This document shows positions 36,605-43,883 of a stretch of 49,649 nt of DNA, piece by piece. Each line of letters opens with the position of its first letter. Within the stretch, counting starts at the first letter, position 1. The translations under genes and the position numbers were made by a program. The DNA comes from a virus: positions 1 to 49,649 of the IMG/VR virus record IMGVR_UViG_3300040856_000860; one strand, written 5' to 3'. A model generated the notes under the pieces. That model saw only the letters and a program-made list of their open reading frames with translations, did not search any database and was not told the DNA's origin.

Positions 36605-36778
36605 TTATTTATCATTGTTTTTTACGTCCTGAATCTCTTGACGTCGTGTTTTTGCTAGTTTAGTTATTTCTGATAGAGCTTTTCTTGCTCTAGTACCAGC
36701 TGCTTTATTTCCAATTTCAAATTTTTCGTTTTCTGTTACATAAGTCTCAAATAAAGAGACGATCATATCATGAGTCAT
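36605..36778 (-). CDS. Tiny Hc1-type histone-like protein
   Basis: A 57-residue basic helical protein. It begins MTHDMIVSLFETYVTENEKF, and residues 19-53 contain IGNKAAGTRARKALSEITKL and then AKTRRQEIQ. The GNKAAGTRARKA core is the hallmark of the Hc1 histone-H1-like family (Pfam PF07432), known from chlamydiae and other bacteria as nucleoid DNA-binding proteins. The long Lys/Ala tail of chlamydial Hc1 is absent. It starts four bases after the PAAR gene, with a weak AGGATAG ribosome site. Its stop region holds the promoter box for gp25. A DNA or RNA binding role is inferred from the family. Confidence 0.75.
   Translation of the reverse strand: MTHDMIVSLFETYVTENEKFEIGNKAAGTRARKALSEITKLAKTRRQEIQDVKNNDK
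36606..36613 (-). promoter_or_regulatory. Late-type promoter box GATAAATA before gp25
   Basis: One mismatch from TATAAATA, made from the last two codons and stop of the Hc1-like gene (GAT AAA TAA), 22 bases before the gp25 ATG. Confidence 0.55.
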
Positions 36779-36782
36779 AATA

Positions 36783-37085
36783 CTATCCTGCGTTTACATT
36801 ACCTGATCCTGACGTCATTGCACCTGCGTCAGCTGAATCTCCCACTCGTCCTACTGCTATTCCATTTATTCTTACAGTACCAGAACCTGCATTTAAAAAA
36901 GCTACGTGAGGAGCACAAGGCGGGGCTGGTGGAAATGGATGTGCTACTGTTGGTGCTCCTACAACAATAGCAGGGATGCCGTTTACTTTTACAGAGCTAT
37001 CTGTATTAGGGCTTGCGATAGTTGTAGAGCCTGAACATCCATGACCGGTTGACAAAGTATCTCCTACTGTACATACTGCTGGCAT
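36783..37085 (-). CDS. PAAR-repeat spike tip protein
   Basis: Sharpens the tip of the central spike, like T4 gp5.4. The 100-residue product is full of the PAAR pattern: MPAVCTVGDTLSTGHGCSGS, VNGIPAIVVGAPTVAHP, and VRINGIAVGRVGDSADAGA. Cys5, His15, Cys17, His49, Cys57 and His60 are candidates for the buried metal site found in PAAR proteins. It follows gp5 by ten bases, as expected for the protein that caps the gp5 beta-helix. Confidence 0.92.
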   Translation of the reverse strand: MPAVCTVGDTLSTGHGCSGSTTIASPNTDSSVKVNGIPAIVVGAPTVAHPFPPAPPCAPHVAFLNAGSGTVRINGIAVGRVGDSADAGAMTSGSGNVNAG

Positions 37086-37095
37086 TTTACTCTCC

Positions 37096-37977
37096 TTAGT
37101 TTAGATCAATAGTAGAACCAGTAATTTTAACAGCTCCGCCTGCAGCAGTAGTTTGTGAACCACCAAATGTTTCACTTACTGTACCACCTACATCCTCAGT
37201 AACATTACCACCTACTGTTTCTTCTACATCACCGCCAATTTTAGTTGTAACATTACCGCCAACATTAACTAACCAGTTACCAGCGATATTCCAATTAACA
37301 TCTCCAGCGACAGTCATATTAACTGTACCACCTACATTAATATATTCATCACCACCAACGATCTGATAATTATCTGTAATCACTTTCCACTTACCATTAC
37401 CACCAGCGTCAATTTCGATATAACTACCATTATTAGTCTGAATAGTATATCTACCTGAGCCTGTAATCTGTGTATATGTACCAGACTCGTGTGCTTGAAT
37501 TAGAGTAGATGGATATGAAGAGTCTGCAGGCTCAGCCGGCTCTGACCACTTAGTGTCATTTTCAGGATCGGTTACTACATCTTCTGTAACAGTGCTGCCT
37601 CTTAGTGTTTGGTTAGGAGCAGGATAATCTGCTTCTTGTCGTGCTACAGAAGGTAATTCTGATTCACCTGGTGAGCCAAATCTGTATCCAGGAATATGAC
37701 CTAGTATCATTGGACGCTGAGCTTTTGTGCCATCTAAAAAGAAACCAAATACCCAAACACCTTTAGTTAAACCAGATGAAGACGTTGCAGGACCAGTAAC
37801 TGGCTGTACTGTATTTGCCCACGGTAAAGCTGTTGTAGGTTGCAGCTCTTTATCCGATGAATGCCAGCCGAAACATCTTACTTTAACACGACCTAACCGA
37901 AGAGGATCATTTCTGTCTTCAACCTCTCCTATAAACCATGTAAAGTTATAACCTAAAAAATCTTTAGAAAAATCCAT
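37096..37977 (-). CDS. 5: Baseplate spike protein gp5, without lysozyme domain
   Basis: Trimeric cell-puncturing spike. The 293-residue product has an N-terminal OB-fold domain (FTWFIGEVEDRNDPLRLGRV, FGWHSSD and LPWANTVQPV) and an extended linker. From about residue 200 it has a triple-stranded beta-helix built of V-GG-V octads (for example NVGGTVNMTVAGDVNWNIAG). T4 gp5 is 575 residues with a lysozyme domain between these parts; here that domain is entirely absent. Peptidoglycan cleavage must come from elsewhere, and the M15 domain at 46.3-46.6 kb is the obvious candidate. Confidence 0.92.
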   Translation of the reverse strand: MDFSKDFLGYNFTWFIGEVEDRNDPLRLGRVKVRCFGWHSSDKELQPTTALPWANTVQPVTGPATSSSGLTKGVWVFGFFLDGTKAQRPMILGHIPGYRFGSPGESELPSVARQEADYPAPNQTLRGSTVTEDVVTDPENDTKWSEPAEPADSSYPSTLIQAHESGTYTQITGSGRYTIQTNNGSYIEIDAGGNGKWKVITDNYQIVGGDEYINVGGTVNMTVAGDVNWNIAGNWLVNVGGNVTTKIGGDVEETVGGNVTEDVGGTVSETFGGSQTTAAGGAVKITGSTIDLN

Positions 37978-37984
37978 AATTCAC

Positions 37985-39571
37985 CTATGCAAATGTCTCG
38001 TCCGGATATGTATCAGCGTCAAGATAACCTTGCTCAATAGCATATTGTTTCTCTTGCGGTGTTAATTTAGCATACGCTACACCACCACCGAGTTCTTCGT
38101 TAAACTGTTTTAGTGCTTCAACAGCAGCTGCAGCTTCTTCTGGTGTTTGTTCTTGATTCTCACCTCTTGCTTCACCTGATGTAGAAGGTAGTCCTTCACG
38201 CTGCTGTGGTGTAGGTGGAGTAGGCTCTTCAACTGGATCTGCAGCTGGACCTCCTAGAGATTCACTTAACGATTCCTTAGCACACTGCAATGTTAAAAAT
38301 ACACCGCCGTCAACACCATCATATGTAATTGTAGAACCAGTAACTAAGAATGTTGGGTTTCTTTGACCGAAAATACTAATATATCTCTCAGTAACACTTT
38401 GATTACCTGCGTTGCTTGGAATATGAATATTAACAGTATCGCCTGCTTTAACACCGTCAACATAATTACTTGTTATATCTATTTTATATTGTCTTAAGAC
38501 AGCCATTAATGATGTTGAGTGTCCTAAAAAGTTATGCTTGTTTTTAGAAAAGAAAATGTGTGGATCATTAGTTTCACTTATTCTATTATCAATAGTTTGA
38601 TTTTCAATATCTGTATTAAAATCAGTAGGTATAAATCTAACATGAGAGCTACCTTCTAGCTGGTCACCTAAAACAGTTCCACCCCAGCTTTTTGCTCTTG
38701 CAACCGGTTTACCCCCATTTCTAATATGAGTAAGTTCTCCAAACTGTTTAGCGTAATTAAATACAGTCTCTTTAAATGTTTTAGTATTAATATCAATAGC
38801 CATTACTGTATTATCATAAAGACCATTTCTTAAACCATTTATAGCATCAATAGCATCATGCCAAGTAATACCTAAAATATAATTACGAGATCTTGGCCCT
38901 CTTTCAGTGCCTGGGTCTGCATAATAAAACTCAGCCACAGGCCTGGTTTCAAGCATTTTATTTACAGATTTAAATTTAAAGCCTTCTCTGTCTTGATAGA
39001 ACATCATTAGAGAAGAATCAGGATATTCAGCTGATTGACTATCTGCAGCAACCATTTGAATAAACTCTATAGGGTTATGACCTGCTGCAGTGTATGTTAA
39101 AGGTCTATCTGTAGTTTCTACTTCTAAAGATTTACTTTGGCCACTAACAGTTAAATGCTCACTATGAATTGCCGATACAATATCTGATCCTAATTCGCCA
39201 GCAAAATGATTAAATATTGCTTTATTAAGACTTATTTCAAACTCAGGTTGTATACAATGAATATTATAACTAAAAGCTCTTTCAGCTGCTGGAGTTACAT
39301 TTTCAATTTTATAAGCTCTAAAACTATAAGTCGCTTCGCCTATGCCAATAACAATCCATTCTTGTCCTGAAAATGGAAGATCATTTAGAATAGAACCATT
39401 AGCATCATAAACCGAAACAACAGCAGTCATTGTCGGTTTAAAGATACTTTCGTAAATATGAAACTCGTGTATAATAGGTGTAATATCGGTACGAATTATT
39501 CTACCATTGCCCGGGTCACTTAAAATAGCAACCTTGTGTTGTACACCACCTGATTGAGGATTACCTGACAT
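37985..39571 (-). CDS. Baseplate hub protein, gp27-like
   Basis: A 528-residue protein directly before gp5, the position of the hub ring that binds the gp5 trimer. The N-terminal half (GNGRIIRTDITPIIHEFHIY, ESIFKPTMTAVVSVYDANGS) has the look of the T4 gp27/VgrG tube-like domain: a beta barrel followed by AYKIENVTPAAERAFSYNIH. The C-terminal ~90 residues are a Pro/Glu-rich linker and a charged helix. T4 gp27 is 391 residues. I rely on fold-like pattern and position; direct similarity is weak. Confidence 0.7.
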   Translation of the reverse strand: MSGNPQSGGVQHKVAILSDPGNGRIIRTDITPIIHEFHIYESIFKPTMTAVVSVYDANGSILNDLPFSGQEWIVIGIGEATYSFRAYKIENVTPAAERAFSYNIHCIQPEFEISLNKAIFNHFAGELGSDIVSAIHSEHLTVSGQSKSLEVETTDRPLTYTAAGHNPIEFIQMVAADSQSAEYPDSSLMMFYQDREGFKFKSVNKMLETRPVAEFYYADPGTERGPRSRNYILGITWHDAIDAINGLRNGLYDNTVMAIDINTKTFKETVFNYAKQFGELTHIRNGGKPVARAKSWGGTVLGDQLEGSSHVRFIPTDFNTDIENQTIDNRISETNDPHIFFSKNKHNFLGHSTSLMAVLRQYKIDITSNYVDGVKAGDTVNIHIPSNAGNQSVTERYISIFGQRNPTFLVTGSTITYDGVDGGVFLTLQCAKESLSESLGGPAADPVEEPTPPTPQQREGLPSTSGEARGENQEQTPEEAAAAVEALKQFNEELGGGVAYAKLTPQEKQYAIEQGYLDADTYPDETFA

Positions 39572-40134
39572 TATTTAAATACATCTTTTACTTGGTTGAC
39601 AAGATCGAATACATACTCTTCACTTAAAAGTTTTATATCTCTTTTAGCTTCATTTAGTCTTTCTTCATACTCATAGGAAGTTACTATTCTTTTGTCGCTT
39701 GAAGAAAGTGTATTATATGTAGTTAAATCTATCTCATAATACTCTTCTGGTACAATAGTACCATCAAACAAAACCTGTTGCTGCTGTGTAATTTGCTCAT
39801 AATGATGCGTTTGTTCTCTTGCAGCTAATACACTATCATATTTTTTTGTGATATAACTATCAAAAGATTTTAAATCTAAAGGCCAATCAAATTGCGGATC
39901 TACTATATTATTAACTAATAAAATAATCCAGTCTAAACTTTCATCGTTATAATATTTCGCTGCGATAACATCAGGTCTTTCACCATCTTTAATACTGTAA
40001 TTATAATATACAGCTGATTGATTTTTAAATACATCTAAAACTTTATATCTAAGAAATAAATTAGTAACTTCAGTCTTGTTACCATTTTTCTTGATATCGT
40101 AATCTATAGTAGGGAATGGTTCGAAATAAAACAT
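39571..40134 (-). CDS. 53: Baseplate wedge protein gp53
   Basis: Clamps gp6, gp7 and gp25 in the inner wedge. The 187-residue product starts MFYFEPFPTIDYDIKKNGNK and carries the family motif IKDGERPDVIAAKYYNDESL followed by DWIILLVNNIVDPQFDWPL, analogous to the T4 segment that ends in YWVLLMCNDNYDPYYGW (from memory). T4 gp53 is 196 residues. It overlaps the hub gene by one base and follows gp48 by one base. Confidence 0.94.
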   Translation of the reverse strand: MFYFEPFPTIDYDIKKNGNKTEVTNLFLRYKVLDVFKNQSAVYYNYSIKDGERPDVIAAKYYNDESLDWIILLVNNIVDPQFDWPLDLKSFDSYITKKYDSVLAAREQTHHYEQITQQQQVLFDGTIVPEEYYEIDLTTYNTLSSSDKRIVTSYEYEERLNEAKRDIKLLSEEYVFDLVNQVKDVFK

Positions 40135-40135
40135 A

Positions 40136-41140
40136 TTATCTTCCGTTTGATACTTCTCGTTTTGTTACAATAGAAGTTTCTTTAAATGTCATATTTAAAA
40201 CTACTGAATAAGGTGCGCCCGAGTCTTCAAAGAATGCAGGAGTACCTTCCCCTGTATAATCCACGGTAAAGTCTTCTAGTACTGATCTACCTATTTTAAA
40301 TAGATAATCACCTGCATTTAAGCTAATATCAAATTCATTAGGGTAATCAAAAATATGATCACCAGCTCTATAACTAGGAGCCATACCATATTTAAATGAT
40401 TTAATCATAGCACGAAGAGTGTCACTCTCGGTTTTATTCTTTGCAATAAGTTTGTATTGAAACTGGTGGCGTCTAAATCCTACACCTTGAAAGATAGAAG
40501 CAAGATGAGGGTTACGAGCAATACCTGCACCAGCAAGTACACCTTGACCGACTTGAGCAGCTCCAGCAACACCTGCACCAGGAAGAGCTCCTAAGCCTGC
40601 AGCAGCTAATAATCCAGCTAAACCACCTTCTTGAACTGCGCCAATAAGCATATTAGCTGCACCACCTTTAAGATCAGCCATACCTATATTAGCATTTTGA
40701 ATAGCATTTGCTATTCCTTTATAATATGAACCGCCTTCAGGTCCAGTATAGCTCTCACCCATTCTTTTGCCAATCGCTCCTAATGCACCAATAGGTGTAT
40801 CATTATACTGAGCATTATAACCTGTAACTAGATTAGAAGGCATTGGTAAAGCATAGCCACGAGCAGGTATAGAGAAATTATTTAATGAGCGTGAAACAAT
40901 TTTACCAGCAATTCTAGCACCAGCAGATCCCGTACCGAATATATTACCTCCGATGCTTCTACCTAAACTTCTAGCAATAGGTTTGTTAACCATCCTAAAT
41001 ACTACAAAGTAAGGTGAATCAGCAATATCATCTGGAAACTTATGTACTCTATAAGTAGGTGACGGTTCTAAGCTTATTAAAGGACCAGAAAATAATCCTT
41101 CTGCTGCGTCAGCTAAGTTTCCTAAGTTAAATGAAGGCAT
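40136..41140 (-). CDS. 48: Baseplate tail tube cap gp48
   Basis: Caps the hub and, with gp54, provides the platform on which the tail tube polymerises. The 334-residue product has a Gly/Ala-rich centre (about 150-215). Its C-terminal half is typical of gp48: FQYKLIAKNKTESDTLRAMI, then KSFKYGMAPS, IFDYPNEFDI, and VLNMTFKETSIVTKREV. T4 gp48 is 364 residues. An AGGA site lies eight bases before the ATG. Its start codon is only 11 bases from that of the divergent gp4 gene. Confidence 0.88.
   Translation of the reverse strand: MPSFNLGNLADAAEGLFSGPLISLEPSPTYRVHKFPDDIADSPYFVVFRMVNKPIARSLGRSIGGNIFGTGSAGARIAGKIVSRSLNNFSIPARGYALPMPSNLVTGYNAQYNDTPIGALGAIGKRMGESYTGPEGGSYYKGIANAIQNANIGMADLKGGAANMLIGAVQEGGLAGLLAAAGLGALPGAGVAGAAQVGQGVLAGAGIARNPHLASIFQGVGFRRHQFQYKLIAKNKTESDTLRAMIKSFKYGMAPSYRAGDHIFDYPNEFDISLNAGDYLFKIGRSVLEDFTVDYTGEGTPAFFEDSGAPYSVVLNMTFKETSIVTKREVSNGR
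41050..41057 (+). promoter_or_regulatory. Possible late promoter box TATAAGTA for gp4
   Basis: One mismatch from TATAAATA, on the plus strand inside the gp48 coding region, about 95 bases before the gp4 ATG. It is listed because there is no intergenic room for a gp4 promoter. Weak. Confidence 0.3.
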
Positions 41141-41151
41141 TTGTTATTCCT

Positions 41152-41595
41152 ATGAGTAAGACTTATAAAGGTAAATATAAACCTAAGTTTCCTAGTAAAT
41201 ATTTAGGCGATCCAACTAACATTGTTTATCGTAGTTCTTGGGAAAGACAATGTATGGTTTATTTTGATAATAATCCCAATATTGTTGAATGGGGATCAGA
41301 AGAAATAGTTATTCCTTATCGTTCACCTTTAGATAGACGTATACATAGATATTTCGTTGACTTTGTTATAAAAGCAAAAACTGCTGATGGTAAAATACAA
41401 ACTACTTTAATAGAAGTTAAACCATACAAACAAACACAAGAACCAAAAATTCCAAAAAGAAAAACTAAACGATTTCTTAATGAAGTTACCACTTATTTAG
41501 TTAATGAGGCTAAGTGGAAGGCAGCTCAAGAGTTTTGTAAAGACCGTAAATGGAAATTTCAGATCATTACTGAGAATGAACTTGGTCGAAAGTAA
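41152..41595 (+). CDS. 4: Head completion protein gp4
   Basis: Completes the packaged head before tail joining; related to nucleases of the restriction-endonuclease-like fold. The 147-residue product begins MSKTYKGKYKPKFPSKYLGD, then PTNIVYRSSWERQCMVYFD, the hallmark of gp4. HRYFVDFVIKAK...TLIEVKPYKQ gives the Asp and Glu-x-Lys of a nuclease-like core. T4 gp4 is 150 residues. The ATG at 41152 is chosen over one at 41131 because it fits the family N-terminus; the ribosome site is weak. It opens the plus-strand block. Confidence 0.92.
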   Translation: MSKTYKGKYKPKFPSKYLGDPTNIVYRSSWERQCMVYFDNNPNIVEWGSEEIVIPYRSPLDRRIHRYFVDFVIKAKTADGKIQTTLIEVKPYKQTQEPKIPKRKTKRFLNEVTTYLVNEAKWKAAQEFCKDRKWKFQIITENELGRK

Positions 41596-41603
41596 GATAA
41601 ATA
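41596..41603 (+). promoter_or_regulatory. Late-type promoter box GATAAATA for the second plus-strand gene
   Basis: One mismatch from TATAAATA, starting at the base after the gp4 stop codon and ending 27 bases before the next ATG at 41631. Same form as the box before gp25. Confidence 0.55.
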
Positions 41604-41630
41604 AGTATATCTAACTATTAAGGTTCAACT

Positions 41631-42221
41631 ATGGTCGCTTACGTTTTCGACAATATATTAACAAAAGGTGTTCGTGCAGGTCAAATACCAGCTCGTACTC
41701 AAGCAGCTCGTAGATGGTATCGTAATGAGGCTGAGAAGGTAGATGTAACCCCTTCGAAACTTATGCGTGAAAATGGATCCAAAGTAGTACGTGGTTATGA
41801 AATAGGTTCAATGATGCTATTTCAATATGACCCTAAGTTTAAACGTAAACTTCCTTACTATGATACCTTTCCTCTTGTTTTCCCAATTGAACCAAGAGAC
41901 AATGGCTTCTTAGGGCTCAACATGCATTATCTACCGTTACGTCAAAGAGCTATGTTAATGGACGCTCTTTATACACTACGTACAGATAGTAGATATGATG
42001 AAAACACAGCGTTGAAATTAAGCTATCAGATTTTAAAAAGATCAGCTAGGTATAAACTATTTAAACCGTGTGTAAAACATTATCTTAGTTCTAATATTAA
42101 ATCAAGAAGAATAAAAATAGATCCAGTAGAATGGGATATGGCTTTGTTTATGCCACTACAAAGATTCCAAAAAGCAAGTAGCTCTCAAGTCTACAGCAAA
42201 AGTATGGAGATGGTTAGCTAA
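41631..42221 (+). CDS. Conserved T4-like protein of unknown function
   Basis: A 196-residue basic protein beginning MVAYVFDNILTKGVRAGQIP. It has the conserved blocks KFKRKLPYYDTFPLVFPIEP, GFLGLNMHYLPLRQRAMLMD, ALYTLR, and YKLFKPCVKHYLSSNIKSR, and ends with DMALFMPLQRFQKASSSQVY. I recognise this pattern as common in marine and other T4-like phages next to gp4. It has sometimes been labelled a DNA end protector (gp2), but I see no basis to confirm that. It shares one base with the gp54 start. It is probably a packaging or head/tail completion factor by context. Confidence 0.75.
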   Translation: MVAYVFDNILTKGVRAGQIPARTQAARRWYRNEAEKVDVTPSKLMRENGSKVVRGYEIGSMMLFQYDPKFKRKLPYYDTFPLVFPIEPRDNGFLGLNMHYLPLRQRAMLMDALYTLRTDSRYDENTALKLSYQILKRSARYKLFKPCVKHYLSSNIKSRRIKIDPVEWDMALFMPLQRFQKASSSQVYSKSMEMVS

Positions 42222-42979
42222 TGGCTTTCAACGTAAATACATTTAAAAGTAATCTTACTGGCGATACTTCAAACGGTGTCGCTAAACAAAGTCATTATGA
42301 AATGTTTCTCTTTACACCACCAGGCATTCTTTTATCGGATAATAGTAGAAAAGCTAGTGGTGATATATTAAGATTTAAAATCGAACAGACTGAATTACCT
42401 GGTCGATCAATAGTAACATCAGATTATAAAGAACACGGATTTGGTTTAACATCTAAGATTGGTTACGGCGTTGTTTACCCTGACGTTACTGTTACTATGA
42501 TATGCGATAAACAATTAAATGAAAAAAGACTCTTTACAGCCTGGCAAAGTATGATAGTAGGTAATCATTCTAGACAGCAAGATGTCAAGTATTACAGTAG
42601 TATCGGTTATTATCAAAATTATGTTTCCGGTGCTGTCATTGTTCAATACGACCCTGAAGGTAATCCTACATATACTATGGGCTTGCAAGAAGCATATCCT
42701 ATTATCGTAAACTCTATGCCACTTAACTGGGGCAGCGAAGAACTACATAAGTTAACAGTACAATTTACATATAAACATTTCCAGGAGTTAGACGAGCCTG
42801 CTCTTGGACCTAGAGCTAAAACATCAAGAGGTCGAGGTGGTCTATCAATAAGTGGATTACCATCACTAAATGATATTATAGGAAATGTAGCTCAAGCAGC
42901 AGGTTTTCCAGGCCTTCCACGGTTCGGTGATATCACTGGTAACCCTATCTTTAATACTAACTCTTTTACTATTAAATAA
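42221..42979 (+). CDS. 54: Baseplate-tail tube initiator gp54
   Basis: Sits on gp48 and templates the gp19 tube. The 252-residue product begins MAFNVNTFKSNLTGDTSNGV and has tail-tube-like features: HYEMFLFTPPGI, RFKIEQTELPGRSIVTSDY, and a central YPDVTVTMICD with a PLNWGSEELHKLTVQFTYKH strand. Together these resemble gp19 and gp54. T4 gp54 is 320 residues. The C-terminal ~50 residues are a Gly/Pro-rich tail. In T4, gp54 lies next to gp48; here it is on the opposite strand from gp48 but only about 1 kb away. Confidence 0.85.
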   Translation: MAFNVNTFKSNLTGDTSNGVAKQSHYEMFLFTPPGILLSDNSRKASGDILRFKIEQTELPGRSIVTSDYKEHGFGLTSKIGYGVVYPDVTVTMICDKQLNEKRLFTAWQSMIVGNHSRQQDVKYYSSIGYYQNYVSGAVIVQYDPEGNPTYTMGLQEAYPIIVNSMPLNWGSEELHKLTVQFTYKHFQELDEPALGPRAKTSRGRGGLSISGLPSLNDIIGNVAQAAGFPGLPRFGDITGNPIFNTNSFTIK

Positions 42980-42996
42980 ACAAATGTGAGGACATT

Positions 42997-43710
42997 ATGA
43001 CTTTACCACAAATTGCAGTGCCTAAATTTAAATTAAAACTTCCTTCAAATGGAAAGGATATTTATTATAGACCTTTTCTAGTCAAAGAAGAAAAGACTCT
43101 TCTAATGGCTGTTGAAGGTGGAGAAGATACTGATATTACCGAATCAGTAATTAACATTATCGAAGCTTGTGTTGATTATGACGGTAATGTCAGAGAACTA
43201 CCATTCTTTGATATTGAATATATCTTTGTAAATCTAAGATCAAGATCTATTAATAATATTCTTAACTTAAAATTAAGACATGCATCTGGTAATAGCTGTC
43301 AACATATTACTGATTATGAACTTAATTTGGAAGATGTTAAAGTTGATATACCAAAAGACCATACTAAAAATATTCAATTAACAGATGATGTTGGTTTGGT
43401 GTTAAAATACCCATCACTTGAATCAGTAAATGTTGTTAGTGAGAGTATGAAATCGTCTAAAATCGATAATATTTTTAATACATTAGCTTCTCAAGTTGAA
43501 AGCGTGTATGATGCTGAAAATGTCTATGAAGATTTTACTCATGAAGAGATGGTTGATTATATCGGTAACTTAAATAAAGAACAATTCTTTAAGGTTGTAA
43601 ACTTTTTCGAGAAACTTCCAACTGTGTCTTATGATATTAAATACACTTGTAGTGAGTGTGGAGAAAATGAACATATACCGATGAAAGGACTTCAAAGTTT
43701 TTTTATGTAG
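42997..43710 (+). CDS. 26: Baseplate hub/tail assembly chaperone gp26, zero-frame product
   Basis: A 237-residue T4_baseplate family (gp26, Pfam PF12322) protein. The N-terminal half (KFKLKLPSNGKDIYYRPFLV, EAVINI-like helix, DIEYIFVNLRSRSINNILNL) is characteristic. Near the end is a probable small zinc site with Cys218, Cys221 and His226 (CSECGENEH), though only three ligands are evident. Ribosome site GAGGAC precedes the ATG. The frame ends at TAG just after a run of seven T that is a good -1 slippery site, so this may be the shorter of two products. Confidence 0.88.
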   Translation: MTLPQIAVPKFKLKLPSNGKDIYYRPFLVKEEKTLLMAVEGGEDTDITESVINIIEACVDYDGNVRELPFFDIEYIFVNLRSRSINNILNLKLRHASGNSCQHITDYELNLEDVKVDIPKDHTKNIQLTDDVGLVLKYPSLESVNVVSESMKSSKIDNIFNTLASQVESVYDAENVYEDFTHEEMVDYIGNLNKEQFFKVVNFFEKLPTVSYDIKYTCSECGENEHIPMKGLQSFFM

Positions 43711-43883
43711 CGCTAAGTCATAACAGCTTAGCAAATATGTACTATACAAATTTTGCATTAATGCAACATCATAAATATTCATTAACTGAACTTGAAGAAA
43801 TGATGCCTTTTGAACGTGATATCTATTTACAAATGCTTCAAAATCATATCAAAAAACTAGAAGAACAGAGATCAAATGGCTAA
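42997..43883 (+). CDS. Predicted -1 frameshift fusion of gp26 with downstream frame
   Basis: If ribosomes slip back one base at T_TTT_TTT (43698-43704), translation leaves the gp26 frame before its TAG and continues 59 codons to TAA at 43881-43883, giving about 295 residues. The added part reads YVALSHNSLANMYYTNFALM, then QHHKYSLTELEEMMPFERDI, and ends in a helix. The -1 frame is fully open from the slip site, and the new segment looks like a real, Tyr/Met-rich helical domain. Many long-tailed phages make tail assembly chaperones this way (lambda G/GT, P2 E/E+E'). An independent 48-residue product from an ATG at 43737 is the alternative. Confidence 0.7.
43698..43732 (+). promoter_or_regulatory. 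Programmed -1 frameshift site with downstream hairpin
   Basis: The slippery heptamer T_TTT_TTT in phase with gp26 is at 43698-43704. After a seven-base spacer, GCTAAG (43712-43717) pairs with CTTAGC (43727-43732) around a nine-base loop. The gp26 TAG stop is at 43708-43710, inside the spacer. Site, spacing and stem-loop match known bacterial and phage -1 signals. Confidence 0.72.

Noticed and set aside
41631-42221. Calling the 196-residue protein gp2 (DNA end protector) or gp3
   Set aside because: I could not match it to remembered T4 gp2 or gp3 sequence; only its position next to gp4 suggests this.
43698-43704. The T7 run in gp26 as a sequencing or assembly frameshift
   Set aside because: Kept as a possible refutation, but the in-phase heptamer, seven-base spacer and stem-loop together are unlikely by chance, and the layout matches known tail chaperone genes.
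43770-43777. CATAAATA as a late promoter for the tape-measure gene
   Set aside because: It lies 98 bases from the ATG inside the frameshift extension, farther than the other boxes, and the motif is common at this AT content.
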